From Neisseriaceae bacterium TC5R-5 (GTDB lineage Bacteria > Pseudomonadota > Gammaproteobacteria > Burkholderiales > Chromobacteriaceae): a stretch of DNA of 64,000 bases. A model generated the notes under the pieces. That model saw only the letters and a program-made list of their open reading frames with translations. It made no database searches and was not told where the DNA came from. This document shows positions 9,135 through 18,030 of the stretch, piece after piece (position 1 is the stretch's first letter; every line of letters starts with the position of its first letter). Location of the stretch: positions 1-64,000 of the forward strand of contig JACCFC020000016.1 in assembly GCA_020830965.2 (NCBI GenBank), written 5' to 3'. The translations under genes were made by a program, and so were the position numbers.

Positions 9135-9697
9135 TGCCTCACCGCCTGCCACTGTCATCACCAATTGATCGTCGCCGCCTCTTACAAAGAGCAGCCCTTC
9201 TTTCTTTGGCAGGCCTGCTCACCGCCTGTGGCACCACGCCACCACGCAAAACCAGTCAACGCCAACCAAGCCGCCCCAGCGGCGACCTTTCCCTATCCAA
9301 GCTGCAAGCAGATGGTGCAGGTCGTGAAATCCTGATATACACCCTAAGCCTGCTTGACCTAGAGTATAAATTTGGTGGCAGCAACCCGGAGGCTGGCTTG
9401 GACTGCAGCGGCATGGTGAGCTACATCTACCAAAATGCTGTTGGCGTCAAACTACCCCATAACGCCGCCCAGATCGCCAGTTTAGCCAAACCCATTCCCA
9501 ACAATCGCATGCAAGTAGGTGACCTAGTATTTTTCAATACACTAAATCGCCCCTTCTCACACATGGGCTTATACATAGGCGATGGCAAATTTGTTCATGC
9601 CCCACGCACCAATAGCGCCATCCGTGTCGCTCGGCTCGACAACAACTATTTTGCCACCCGTTACGAAGGCGCCCGCACCCTGTTCACAAAGAGCTAG
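9134..9697 (+). CDS. NlpC/P60-family lipoprotein (peptidoglycan hydrolase)
   Basis: The 187-residue protein has a basic N-terminus (RRRLLQRAALL), a hydrophobic stretch and lipobox LTAC with Cys33, so it is a predicted lipoprotein. The NlpC/P60 domain (about 63-185) carries the catalytic Cys in LDCSGM, the His in FSHMGLY and a third polar residue in KFVHAPR. Such enzymes cleave gamma-D-Glu-meso-DAP links in cell-wall peptides. Its ATG overlaps the uup stop (TAATG), so the two are translationally coupled. A close paralogue lies at 12633-13352. Confidence 0.9.
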   Translation: MPHRLPLSSPIDRRRLLQRAALLSLAGLLTACGTTPPRKTSQRQPSRPSGDLSLSKLQADGAGREILIYTLSLLDLEYKFGGSNPEAGLDCSGMVSYIYQNAVGVKLPHNAAQIASLAKPIPNNRMQVGDLVFFNTLNRPFSHMGLYIGDGKFVHAPRTNSAIRVARLDNNYFATRYEGARTLFTKS

Positions 9698-9872
9698 TGC
9701 GGTAAAGATAAGTAGCGCATCGGCCATGAACCGGATTGTTAACCAACTCAAGCGGCTGTTTTTGCTGCAATTATGACAAATCTCTTTACAAATCTTGCAA
9801 ATGACGTCAAGTTAACACCTTACGCGGCCAACTTAGGCTTGGTAATTCACGACGACAGCAAGAGGCTCCTGA
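9698..9872. other. Intergenic stretch without clear gene
   Basis: This stretch contains a possible 51-codon reading frame starting ATGACAAATCTC at 9774 that overlaps the next small ORF. It has no convincing ribosome-binding site. I see no hairpin or promoter worth calling. Confidence 0.3.
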
Positions 9873-10070
9873 ATGATTTGCCGTATTCCTCTCAGTATTC
9901 GCAAAAAACAAGCCCGAGATCAGCATGAAAGCTTTTTATATGCCGTGGCTAAACCACAGTTGAGCGAAGCAGAAAGATCACGCCAGCAAAGAGTGCGTCG
10001 GCGTGCCCATGATAGAGACGATGCCCGCTTTCTGGCGGATCGTTGTGACGAATGGTTTGAAATTGATTAA
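9873..10070 (+). CDS. Small arginine-rich protein, uncertain
   Basis: The frame encodes 65 residues with many Arg/Asp/Glu (RRRAHDRDDARFLADRCDEW). AAGAGG sits nine bases before the ATG, a reasonable ribosome-binding site. It stops 3 bp before the convergent moaA stop. No family is recognised, and its high charge could also arise by chance from GC-rich DNA, so the gene is tentative. Confidence 0.4.
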   Translation: MICRIPLSIRKKQARDQHESFLYAVAKPQLSEAERSRQQRVRRRAHDRDDARFLADRCDEWFEID

Positions 10071-10073
10071 GAC

Positions 10074-11048
10074 TTAACCGCCCGTCATTGACATAAAGCG
10101 CACCAGCTTCAACGGCTTTTCTGAGAACTCATGCTTTTCCGGCTTCAACTCTATTGCATTGCGGATAGCCTGTTCGAGTTCTATATCGGAAATACCTGCG
10201 CGTAACAGCGGGCGCAACTCAAAGCGCTCTTCCTGCCCCAAACACATATACAAAGTGCCATCCACTGACAGACGCACCCGGTTGCAAGTGGCACAAAAAT
10301 GTTGCGAGATCGGCGTAATTAAGCCCAAAGAGAAATCACCATCCGGTGTTTTCCAATAACGTGCCGGACCGCCGCCCAGCGTTTGCGCCTGCTCAATCAA
10401 GCCGAACTGCTGTTTCAACTGCGCCAGCACCGGCTGCAAATCCAGATAATTAGCAGCACGACCAGTATCCCCCATCGGCATCGCTTCTATCAGACGCAAT
10501 ATAAAACCGTGCTCAATACAGAATGCCACCATGGCACCGATATCTACCTCGTTAACCGCCTTCATCGCCACCATATTGATCTTGATCGGAGCAAAACCAG
10601 CCTGTTTGGCTGCCATCAGACCTGCCATGATTTTAGGCAGGCTATCACTGCCGGTAATATCGTTCATGCAGTCACGGCGCAGAGAATCTAGGCTGACATT
10701 AAGACGCGTCACCCCTGCGACAAATAGCGCCTCAGCATGATGCTGCAACTGCGTGGCATTGGTGGTCAGCGATAAATCCTCCACACCCGGCAAAGCAGAC
10801 AAGCGTGCAGCCAACTGCGGCAAATGACGACGTAACAAAGGCTCACCGCCAGTCAGACGTACCCGCTTAGTCCCCAAACGCGCAAACGCCGCCACCACCC
10901 GCTCAATTTCATCAAAACTCAACCAATTAGCCGGCTCTTCAAATCCTTTAAAGCCTTTAGGCAAGCAATAATGACAACGCAGATCGCAACGATCGGTCAC
11001 GGATAAGCGCAAATACTCGATAGAACGCCCGAATCGATCAATAAGCAT
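10074..11048 (-). CDS. moaA: GTP 3',8-cyclase (molybdenum cofactor synthesis)
   Basis: This radical SAM enzyme converts GTP to 3',8-cyclo-GTP, the first step of molybdopterin synthesis. The 324-residue protein has the N-terminal [4Fe-4S] motif CDLRCHYC (Cys21, 25, 28), the SAM-binding LTGGEPLLR near 65, and the second cluster in CATCNRVRLSVDG followed by a further Cys in YMCLG. It ends in the Gly-Gly tail (MTGG) required for MoaA activity. No other moa genes are in the window. Confidence 0.96.
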   Translation of the reverse strand: MLIDRFGRSIEYLRLSVTDRCDLRCHYCLPKGFKGFEEPANWLSFDEIERVVAAFARLGTKRVRLTGGEPLLRRHLPQLAARLSALPGVEDLSLTTNATQLQHHAEALFVAGVTRLNVSLDSLRRDCMNDITGSDSLPKIMAGLMAAKQAGFAPIKINMVAMKAVNEVDIGAMVAFCIEHGFILRLIEAMPMGDTGRAANYLDLQPVLAQLKQQFGLIEQAQTLGGGPARYWKTPDGDFSLGLITPISQHFCATCNRVRLSVDGTLYMCLGQEERFELRPLLRAGISDIELEQAIRNAIELKPEKHEFSEKPLKLVRFMSMTGG

Positions 11049-11159
11049 ACATTCTCCAACACAGCTGAACGCAAAGTCTAAAAACTAATAGCTGCTATTT
11101 TACCCAGAACCTCGGTAATAAGTTTAGATTGATTTTATCCAAAACCCACCCTCGGCCGC

Positions 11160-11400
11160 CAAATGCCAGCTCAGTTTACACGCCTGGGCAAAGCCACGCA
11201 GAGCGAACTATTGGCATTGCTATTACCCACCGGTCAGCCGTGGCGATGACTCGCGTTTACAATAGGAACTGGCTGCAGAAGGCTGTGCACTGGAGGTGTT
11301 TCAGGAGACAAAAGGAGCGCAACTCGGTGATAAGGTTTGTAAGCACCTTACATTAAGCGGGCGAAATGGCATAGCAAAACATTGTTTTACAAGGATAAAC
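11160..11400 (+). pseudogene. Possible decayed gene upstream of the tRNA-Ser
   Basis: Two adjacent frames read as plausible protein. One is 11163-11250 (LGKATQSELLALLLPTG); the other is one base shifted, with DDSRLQ, then TAG, then ELAAEGCALEVFQETKGAQL. A single frameshift near 11245 and one in-frame stop would link them. No family is recognised. The rest of 11049-11452 shows no intact gene; the short ORFs there run into the tRNA and are not credible. Confidence 0.3.
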
Positions 11401-11452
11401 AGCGGGAATTGTTGGTGTGAGACACCTAGATTCTGGCTTAGATACTTAGTAC

Positions 11453-11542
<90 letters not shown>

Positions 11543-11680
11543 GCACAGAGAGGCGGATTCTAGGGGGTGTGCCTTAGGCTGTCAATATTAAAAAAACAGG
11601 GGGTATAATGCTTGGCGAATAGTCGGCCTGCCTGTTAGGCTCTGTACCCCTTTGCAAATGACTTGTTTTTAGGAAATACG

Positions 11681-12553
11681 ATGCAGCAGTTAGAGGCTTT
11701 TTTAACCCGGGCCGAAGCCTTGTTAGCGCGTTTAGAACCCTTGTTACCCCCTGCTAGCGTAGAAACAAACTGGTCGGCACAGGCGTTTCGTTGGCAGCGA
11801 CAAGGTCTGGCGGGCTGGTTGGAACCGGTAGAGCAACCGCATACTTTGGCTTTGAATCGTTTAACGCATATTGATAAGCAGCGCAGTCAGTTATTACGTA
11901 ATACACGCCAGTTTGTACAAGGCAAGCCGGCGAATAATGTGCTGCTCACCGGTGCTCGTGGCACAGGCAAGTCATCGCTGATTAAAGCCTTATTACCCGA
12001 GTTTGCTGCTGAGGGTTTGCGCATTATTGAGGTAGATAAGGAGCATCTGGCGGACTTGAACCGCATTATTACGCTATTAGCTGCGCGCCCAGAGCATTTC
12101 ATTTTATTTTGCGATGACTTGTCATTTGAGCCCGGCGATGATGCGTATAAGGCATTAAAAACCGCGCTGGATGGGGGCTTGAGTCAGCGCGTATCGAATG
12201 TATTGGTGTATGCCACGTCTAATCGTCGCCATTTAATGCCGGAGAAAATGAGCGAAAACCGCGACGGTTGGGTACAGGATGGCGAAATTCACCCCGGCGA
12301 GGCGATAGAGGAAAAAGTATCCCTGTCGGATCGCTTTGGTTTGTGGTTGTCGTTTTACCCCTTTTCGCAAGAGGCTTATCTGGCGGCTGCTAAGCAGTGG
12401 TTGGCACACTTTGACTTGACCTGGAATGAGGTGGCAAAGCAGGCTGCTTTGCAGTGGAGCTTAACTCGCGGCAGCCGTTCCGGACGCGTAGCCTGGCAGT
12501 TCGCATGTGATTGGGCAGGTCGAGAGGATGCTGAGCGTCAGTTAGATGATTAG
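11681..12553 (+). CDS. DUF815-family AAA+ ATPase
   Basis: The 290-residue protein has a Walker A GARGTGKSSLIKAL (about 92-105), Walker B ILFCDDLSFE (about 143-152) and an Asn/Arg-rich sensor region (YATSNRRHLMP). The DUF815 family is a widespread AAA+ group of unknown function, often described as a predicted ATPase. The ATG at 11681 has AGGAA five bases upstream; the ORF's earlier TTG-type starts have no such site. It stands alone between the tRNA-Ser and the NlpC/P60 gene. Confidence 0.85.
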   Translation: MQQLEAFLTRAEALLARLEPLLPPASVETNWSAQAFRWQRQGLAGWLEPVEQPHTLALNRLTHIDKQRSQLLRNTRQFVQGKPANNVLLTGARGTGKSSLIKALLPEFAAEGLRIIEVDKEHLADLNRIITLLAARPEHFILFCDDLSFEPGDDAYKALKTALDGGLSQRVSNVLVYATSNRRHLMPEKMSENRDGWVQDGEIHPGEAIEEKVSLSDRFGLWLSFYPFSQEAYLAAAKQWLAHFDLTWNEVAKQAALQWSLTRGSRSGRVAWQFACDWAGREDAERQLDD

Positions 12554-12632
12554 AGTCCTTAGCGTCTTTAAACACAATAAGGTGCCTGGCTTAGCTTTAC
12601 ACTCTCGGCCTCGTCCGTTAGAGTTCTGCCCT

Positions 12633-13352
12633 ATGAAATTGCCACTCCGCTTAATTGCCACTGTATTGGCTGGTTTTATACTGTTTGCGCAGGCTGCGCC
12701 AGAGACAACCTTTCAAGACGACCCCCCTTCAACCCAAGTCACAACCTCGGATGATGCCAAGCAGGATCGTGCTGCATCAGCAGAAGATGCCGTGGGGGGG
12801 TTATTGCTACAAGCGATGAGCTTATTGGGGGTTGCTTATCGTTTTGGCGGCAACTCACCAGAAACTGGCTTGGATTGCAGTGGTTTTATCCGCTATGTGT
12901 TTCAGCGTTCATTAAAGGTCAATTTGCCACGTACCGTTATTGAAATGGCTAAGCTAGGTCGTGCGGTCAATAAAAGTGAGCTGGTTCCGGGAGATTTGGT
13001 CTTTTTTAATACGCGTGGCTTTAATTATTCACATGCTGGCATCTATATGGGCAACGGTAAGTTTATCCACGCCCCACGCACAGGTAAGAATATTGAAGTT
13101 GTAAACATGAACCAAAGTTACTGGACTGCACGCTATAACGGAGCAAGGCGGGTGAATCGAACGACTGCATTGTTGTCGGCAGATACCTCGGATGATGTGT
13201 CGGTGGCTTCGCCAAAACGTACCGCCGCGCTGGCTCCGACTTGCCGCAAAGGTCATAAAAAATGCAAGTCGTCGAGCACAGCAGCTAGCACTAAAAAAGC
13301 CGGTACTCATCATAAAGCCAGTACTGCTAAAAAGAAAAAGGCACATCGTTAG
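12633..13352 (+). CDS. Secreted NlpC/P60 endopeptidase with lysine-rich tail
   Basis: The 239-residue protein starts MKLPLRLIATVLAGFILFAQA, a classical signal peptide cleaved near AQA-APE. The NlpC/P60 domain (about 55-175) has catalytic Cys in LDCSGF and His in YSHAGIY, and closely resembles the domain at 9134-9697. Unlike that lipoprotein it ends in a very basic tail rich in Lys, His, Ser and Thr (last about 45 residues), suggesting electrostatic attachment to wall or nucleic acid. A terminator hairpin follows. Confidence 0.9.
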   Translation: MKLPLRLIATVLAGFILFAQAAPETTFQDDPPSTQVTTSDDAKQDRAASAEDAVGGLLLQAMSLLGVAYRFGGNSPETGLDCSGFIRYVFQRSLKVNLPRTVIEMAKLGRAVNKSELVPGDLVFFNTRGFNYSHAGIYMGNGKFIHAPRTGKNIEVVNMNQSYWTARYNGARRVNRTTALLSADTSDDVSVASPKRTAALAPTCRKGHKKCKSSSTAASTKKAGTHHKASTAKKKKAHR

Positions 13353-13380
13353 TATGTTGTCCTAGTTATTTAGTCAATTA

Positions 13381-13408
13381 ATGCCCGCGTTGCGGGCATT
13401 GCGTTTTC
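13381..13408 (+). terminator. Terminator-like hairpin after the NlpC/P60 gene
   Basis: ATGCCCGC-GTT-GCGGGCAT forms a perfect 8 bp stem with a three-base loop, 29 bp after the stop codon. TGCGTTTT follows. The short T-run makes it a moderate intrinsic terminator. Confidence 0.6.
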
Positions 13409-13420
13409 AGGAATGAAGCA

Positions 13421-13642
13421 ATGGCATTAACTGTAACAATCCCCGTGTGGAAAGATCCGCTAGGTAATGTAGTCGCTTGTGCGGAAAAGTTGAAAGTGAT
13501 GGAAGAAAACTTGGCTGAGCTGGCCCAACTGGCTCAGGACACCTTAGAAGATGCGGTGTTAATGGGATGCGATCAGCGACAGGTACGCGATTTTATGGTG
13601 CAAATTATGCAAAACCTAGATAGTCAATATGCTGCACGCTAA
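13421..13642 (+). CDS. Small helical protein of unknown function
   Basis: The 73-residue protein has a short beta-like start (ALTVTIPVWKDPLGNVVACA) and then amphipathic helices rich in Leu, Glu and Gln. It has no signal peptide or membrane segment. GGAATGAAGCA lies upstream of the ATG. It lies 12 bp before lolC on the same strand and may be cotranscribed with it. I do not recognise the family. Confidence 0.75.
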   Translation: MALTVTIPVWKDPLGNVVACAEKLKVMEENLAELAQLAQDTLEDAVLMGCDQRQVRDFMVQIMQNLDSQYAAR

Positions 13643-13654
13643 GGAACAGATTTG

Positions 13655-14902
13655 ATGCGTTGGCCTTTCGAAGCCTTTATCGGTTTACGTTATTTGCGTG
13701 CCAAACGCCGTAACGGTTTTATCTCCTTTATTTCTCTTATTTCAATTGTTGGCATTGCCTTAGGGGTAGCTGCGCTGATTATTGTGCTATCGGTGATGAA
13801 TGGCTTCCAAAAAGAAATACGCGGGCGCATTTTGAGTGTTGCGTCACATTTGGAAGTCAGCAGCTACGATGGTCGCTTGAATAACTGGTCAGAGATCACC
13901 ACGCTGGCCAAACGCCATCCACAGGTATTAGCAACCGCTCCTTTTGTTTCCGGTCAGGCCTTGCTGTCTGCGTTTGGCAATGTTCGGGGTGCTCTGTTGC
14001 GTGGTGTAGAGCCGGCACTGGAGAACAAAGTGGTCGAGGTAGGGCAGCATATGGTTGTGGGCCAGCTTAGCGCACTTAAACCGGGTGAGTTTGCCATGGT
14101 CTTGGGAGTTGAGCTGGCACGCCAACTCAATGTAGCCGTCGGAGATAAAGTTACCGTGTTTGTACCACAGGGTAGCGTGACACCAGCCGGAATGTTGCCG
14201 CGCTCCAAGCAATTTACAGTGGTGGGTTTGTTCAAAGTTGGTATGTTTGAGTTTGACGCTTCGCTGGCGATGATACAGCTACATGACGCCCAGGTACTGG
14301 CACGCATGGGGGAGTCAGTCAGTGGAGTGCGTTTTAAGTTGCAAGACCCGCTGCAAGCACCGGTTGTAAAGCAAGCTTTGCAGCAAGAGTTAAAGCAGCG
14401 TTACCAAATAACCGACTGGACTGATACGAACGCCAATTACTTCCGTGCAGTACAAATCGAAAAGCGCATGATGACCATCATCCTCACGCTTATTGTGGCG
14501 GTAGCAGCATTTAATCTGGTCTCCACTCTGGTGATGGTGGTAACCGACAAGCAGGCTGATATTGCTATCTTGCGCACCTTGGGCGCCTCCCCTTTCAGCA
14601 TTATGAAAATTTTTATGATTCAGGGTTCGGTAGCCGGTGTGCTGGGCACGCTATGTGGCGTGGTGAGTGGGGTGGTTATTGCGTTCAATCTGGATATCAT
14701 TGTGCCGTTGATTGAGCGGATACTGGGCAGCAAATTGTTATCCAGCGATGTCTATATGATCGATTACTTACCTTCAGATGTTCAGTGGGCAGATGTTTCC
14801 AGCATTACACTACTGGCCTTGCTACTGGCCTTGCTGGCGACCATCTACCCTAGCTGGCATGCCGCGCGGACGCAACCAGCGGAGGCGCTACGCTATGAGT
14901 AA
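13655..14902 (+). CDS. lolC: Lipoprotein-releasing ABC transporter permease
   Basis: LolC/E permeases extract outer-membrane lipoproteins from the inner membrane for LolA. The 415-residue protein has an N-terminal membrane helix (about 24-48), a large periplasmic MacB-type domain (about 49-270) and three C-terminal helices (about 275-300, 320-350, 378-400). The motif [21 protein letters not shown] is characteristic. The ATG at 13655 has AAGGA nine bases upstream. It overlaps lolD by 8 bp. Only one permease gene is present, so the complex may use this protein as a homodimer (LolF-like). Confidence 0.93.
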   Translation: MRWPFEAFIGLRYLRAKRRNGFISFISLISIVGIALGVAALIIVLSVMNGFQKEIRGRILSVASHLEVSSYDGRLNNWSEITTLAKRHPQVLATAPFVSGQALLSAFGNVRGALLRGVEPALENKVVEVGQHMVVGQLSALKPGEFAMVLGVELARQLNVAVGDKVTVFVPQGSVTPAGMLPRSKQFTVVGLFKVGMFEFDASLAMIQLHDAQVLARMGESVSGVRFKLQDPLQAPVVKQALQQELKQRYQITDWTDTNANYFRAVQIEKRMMTIILTLIVAVAAFNLVSTLVMVVTDKQADIAILRTLGASPFSIMKIFMIQGSVAGVLGTLCGVVSGVVIAFNLDIIVPLIERILGSKLLSSDVYMIDYLPSDVQWADVSSITLLALLLALLATIYPSWHAARTQPAEALRYE

Positions 14903-15566
14903 TGTGTTGGCTTGCCGCCATTTGAGCAAAACTTACGATGAGGGTAAATCACCGCTAACGGTGTTGTCCGATGTTAGCCTGACGATTGCACAAGGGGAAT
15001 ATCTGGCAATTGTTGGCGCCTCTGGCTCCGGCAAAAGCACCTTGCTGCATTTGCTAGGTGGGCTGGATACTCCCAGCCAGGGTGAGGTGGAGGTGATGGG
15101 GCGGACTTTGTCCTCGCTGTCAGAAGCGGAGCGCGGGTATTTACGCAATCAGTCATTGGGTTTTGTCTATCAGTTTCATCATTTGCTAGCCGAGTTCTCG
15201 GCATTGGAAAATGTGATGATGCCTTTACTGATTCGTCGTATGGATCGTCAACAGGCACAGCAGCAAGCTAGCGATATGCTAACAAAAGTCGGCTTGTCCA
15301 AACGTTTACAGCATAAGCCCAGTGAGCTTTCCGGAGGTGAGCGTCAGCGCGCAGCGATTGCCAGGGCGCTAGTCACGCGACCTGCCTGCTTACTGGCGGA
15401 TGAGCCCACCGGTAATCTGGATACACAGACCGCTCGTCAGGTATTTGAATTAATGCTCGAGTTGAATCAATCGCAAGGCACTAGTCTAGTAATTGTTACT
15501 CATGATTTAGAACTGGCAGAACGTACCCAGCGTGTATTACGGCTGAAAGAAGGCTGTCTGGTCTGA
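14895..15566 (+). CDS. lolD: Lipoprotein-releasing ABC transporter ATPase
   Basis: The 223-residue ATPase has Walker [10 protein letters not shown], the LolD-typical Q-loop region [17 protein letters not shown], signature LSGGERQR and Walker [12 protein letters not shown]. It powers lipoprotein release with the adjacent permease. The ATG lies inside the end of lolC (ATGAGTAA), an 8 bp overlap implying translational coupling. A longer frame back to 14778 is an out-of-frame reading of lolC and was rejected. Confidence 0.95.
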   Translation: MSNVLACRHLSKTYDEGKSPLTVLSDVSLTIAQGEYLAIVGASGSGKSTLLHLLGGLDTPSQGEVEVMGRTLSSLSEAERGYLRNQSLGFVYQFHHLLAEFSALENVMMPLLIRRMDRQQAQQQASDMLTKVGLSKRLQHKPSELSGGERQRAAIARALVTRPACLLADEPTGNLDTQTARQVFELMLELNQSQGTSLVIVTHDLELAERTQRVLRLKEGCLV

Positions 15567-15618
15567 AGAACTGAGTTTGGCAATCCCCTTACACTGCATA
15601 TTTACGGAGGGCTAAGCA

Positions 15619-16908
15619 TTGTTATTTACCCGTGATGAAATTGAGTTCAGTGCCTTGCTGAACATTTTGCAAACCCCGGTAGGCTTGCTAGAGACTGGGA
15701 TAGGTATTGTTTGTATCCTGATTGCGCTGCAACTGGCGCGCATGAGCTTCAAGCACTGGTTTAGCAGTCATCCCGAGCGCTACGAACGCTTTTTACCTTA
15801 TATCGGCTTACGGCTGGTGTTGCCGGTATCCGCTTTCTTCCTAGTGTTATTGTCACGTCTTGTCTGGGTACATTTCTCTGGCGAGCGCGCGATGGTATTG
15901 CATCTATTTAGTGCCATGCTGTTCTGGCTGGCGCTGATTCGGCTTTGCTGCGCGATATTGCGTCAGGCTTTCCCTGATGGCAAATTCGAGCGCCATAGCG
16001 AACACCTGCTCACTAGTGTGTTATGGCTGGGGTTTATGTCTTGGGCAATTGGTTTTGATGTGATGGTCTTTGCATGGCTAGAGTCGATCTCTTTTTCCAT
16101 CGGCGCCAGTCGTCTGAATATGCTGATTATCGTGAATGCCTTGATCTGGGTTTCTATCATTATTCTGGTGGCCTTATGGGCCAGCCGCTTAGTCGAAGCC
16201 CGATTGATGAATCTTAAGCACCTAGATCCTAATTTACGCATTGTGTTTGCCAAACTGACCCGCATTGGTTTATTGGTCACTGCGGTCTTGATTGCCCTGC
16301 CTGTCGTGGGGATAGACCTGACGGTATTGTCAGTGTTTGGCGGTGCGGTAGGCTTGGGCTTGGGTTTTGGCTTGCAGAAGATTGCCAGCAATTTTATTTC
16401 CGGCTTCATCATTCTGCTTGATCACTCTATCCGCATTGGCGATAGGCTGGTGGTTGATAATCGTACTGGCTACGTCACTAAAATGACTTCTCGCTATGTC
16501 GTTCTCAAAGGGGGGGATGGCTCCGAAGCGCTGATTCCTAATGACACGCTGATGTCCAATACCGTTATTAATCAGTCTTACTCAGATAAAGCGCTGTGGA
16601 CCAGCATACCGGTACAGGTAGCGTATAACTCCGATCTGGAGCTGGCACTTTCGCTACTCAAACAAGCCGCAGAACAACCTAGAGTGTTGCACGACCCGGC
16701 GCCCAACGCATTTATTACCCTGTTTGCCGATAGTGGTATCAATCTGGAGTTGGGCTTCTGGGTAGCCGACCCAGAAAATGGTTTTATGGGTTTGAAATCT
16801 GATATCAATCTGGCAATCTGGCGTCTATTTGCCCAGTACAAGATTGAGATTCCGTATCCACAACGTGAAGTACGCCTGCTGGGCGATGTGTCTGTTGTGA
16901 GCAAATGA
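15619..16908 (+). CDS. MscS-family mechanosensitive channel
   Basis: The 429-residue membrane protein has about five or six transmembrane segments before a pore-lining TM3 region (GGAVGLGLGFGLQKIASNFI, near 235-255). A beta-domain (DHSIRIGDRLVVDN) and an MscS C-terminal alpha/beta domain follow. It is longer than E. coli MscS (286) because of extra N-terminal helices, similar to YbdG/YnaI-type channels. The start is TTG at 15619 with ACGGAGG eight bases upstream. It is followed after 13 bp by a response regulator gene. Confidence 0.9.
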   Translation: MLFTRDEIEFSALLNILQTPVGLLETGIGIVCILIALQLARMSFKHWFSSHPERYERFLPYIGLRLVLPVSAFFLVLLSRLVWVHFSGERAMVLHLFSAMLFWLALIRLCCAILRQAFPDGKFERHSEHLLTSVLWLGFMSWAIGFDVMVFAWLESISFSIGASRLNMLIIVNALIWVSIIILVALWASRLVEARLMNLKHLDPNLRIVFAKLTRIGLLVTAVLIALPVVGIDLTVLSVFGGAVGLGLGFGLQKIASNFISGFIILLDHSIRIGDRLVVDNRTGYVTKMTSRYVVLKGGDGSEALIPNDTLMSNTVINQSYSDKALWTSIPVQVAYNSDLELALSLLKQAAEQPRVLHDPAPNAFITLFADSGINLELGFWVADPENGFMGLKSDINLAIWRLFAQYKIEIPYPQREVRLLGDVSVVSK

Positions 16909-16921
16909 AGCGGAGCATTCC

Positions 16922-17542
16922 ATGCCAGATCAGCTAGCGATTGTCGATGACGATGCCGCAGTCCGTCAGTCCCTAGTCTGGCTATTGGATGGTCAGGGCT
17001 ATCAGACCAGTGGTTTTGAGAGTGCTGAGGAGTTTCTTGCTTATGCCGATAATAAACGCTTTAACGGCATTATCTTGGATGTGCGGCTCTCGGGGATCAG
17101 CGGCATTGTGCTGCTCGAAAAACTAGCCGCCTGGTCTTATTGCCCTCCCGTCATCATGCTTACCGCTCATGGCGATGTGCCGCATGCCGTAGCGGCACTG
17201 AAACTGGGCGCACTCGATTTTATCGAAAAACCCTTTGATGATGAGCGGCTATTAGAACGGGTGGCTGCTGCTGTCACGCGTGATCAGCAAAACCGCCAAG
17301 TCCATGACCAGCGCCGTAAAGTCTCTGCCGCCCTAGCGCTGCTGACCGAGCGTGAGCGTGAGGTGATGAAGCATGTTCTCACGGGTAAGTTGAATAAACA
17401 GATTGCCGAAGAACTGGGTATCAGCATGAAAACCGTTGAAGTACACCGCGCAAGGATATTTGAAAAAATGTTGGTGAAGTCGGCGGTTGAGCTGGCTGGA
17501 TTGCTTGCCAGTCATGACCCTGCCACCGGAGAGTCTCGTTAA
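16922..17542 (+). CDS. FixJ-family response regulator (orphan)
   Basis: The 206-residue protein has a receiver domain (about 1-118) with acidic pair Asp10/Asp11, phosphoacceptor Asp53 in IILDVRLSG, Thr in MLTAHGD and Lys in FIEKPF. A LuxR-type helix-turn-helix follows (about 139-185; LTEREREVM, KQIAEELGIS, KTVEVHRARI). FixJ/TtrR-type regulators normally pair with a sensor kinase, but none is adjacent. It overlaps nudB by one base and follows the MscS gene, so it may be cotranscribed with them. Confidence 0.88.
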   Translation: MPDQLAIVDDDAAVRQSLVWLLDGQGYQTSGFESAEEFLAYADNKRFNGIILDVRLSGISGIVLLEKLAAWSYCPPVIMLTAHGDVPHAVAALKLGALDFIEKPFDDERLLERVAAAVTRDQQNRQVHDQRRKVSAALALLTEREREVMKHVLTGKLNKQIAEELGISMKTVEVHRARIFEKMLVKSAVELAGLLASHDPATGESR

Positions 17543-17997
17543 TGGGCAATAAACAACCTGTCTCGGTATTAGTGCTTATCTACACGCTGGATGGACAAGT
17601 ACTACTGATTGAACGTGCCGATAAGCCCGGATACTGGCAGTCGGTTACCGGGAGTCGCGAAGAGAATGAAATCCTGCGAGATACCGCGCGACGAGAGGTA
17701 GCCGAAGAAACCGGTATTATCATTGCGGCTGACAGCATGGCGCTCAGCGACTGGCAGTTGTGCAATCGTTACGAAATCTACCCGCACTGGCGCCACCGTT
17801 ACCCGACCGGCGTAACACATAACGAAGAGCATGTTTTTGGTCTGCAACTGAGCTCACCTTGCCCTGTCACCTTAGCGCCAGACGAACATCTGGCTTATCG
17901 TTGGTTACCCTGGTCACAAGCGGCGGAACAGGTTTTTTCTCCATCTAATGCAGCAGCCATCCGGCTGCTGCCACAACGCTTGCCTGCTGTACTTTGA
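17542..17997 (+). CDS. nudB: Dihydroneopterin triphosphate diphosphatase (Nudix)
   Basis: The 151-residue protein carries a complete Nudix box at about 37-59 (G-x5-E-x7-REVAEETG). The flanking W-Q-S-V-T-G-S and the later YEIYPHWRHRYPTGVTHNEEH segment match NudB, which removes pyrophosphate from dihydroneopterin triphosphate in folate synthesis. Its ATG overlaps the preceding stop (TAATG). Substrate assignment rests on similarity to NudB; other dNTP substrates are possible. Confidence 0.85.
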   Translation: MGNKQPVSVLVLIYTLDGQVLLIERADKPGYWQSVTGSREENEILRDTARREVAEETGIIIAADSMALSDWQLCNRYEIYPHWRHRYPTGVTHNEEHVFGLQLSSPCPVTLAPDEHLAYRWLPWSQAAEQVFSPSNAAAIRLLPQRLPAVL

Positions 17998-18030
17998 GGC
18001 TGCATTTACTGTGTTACCCAGAGGGTACTC

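Noticed and set aside
14778-14894. N-terminal extension of lolD
   Set aside because: It is the out-of-frame reading of lolC; the LolD family start and an 8 bp overlap fit 14895.
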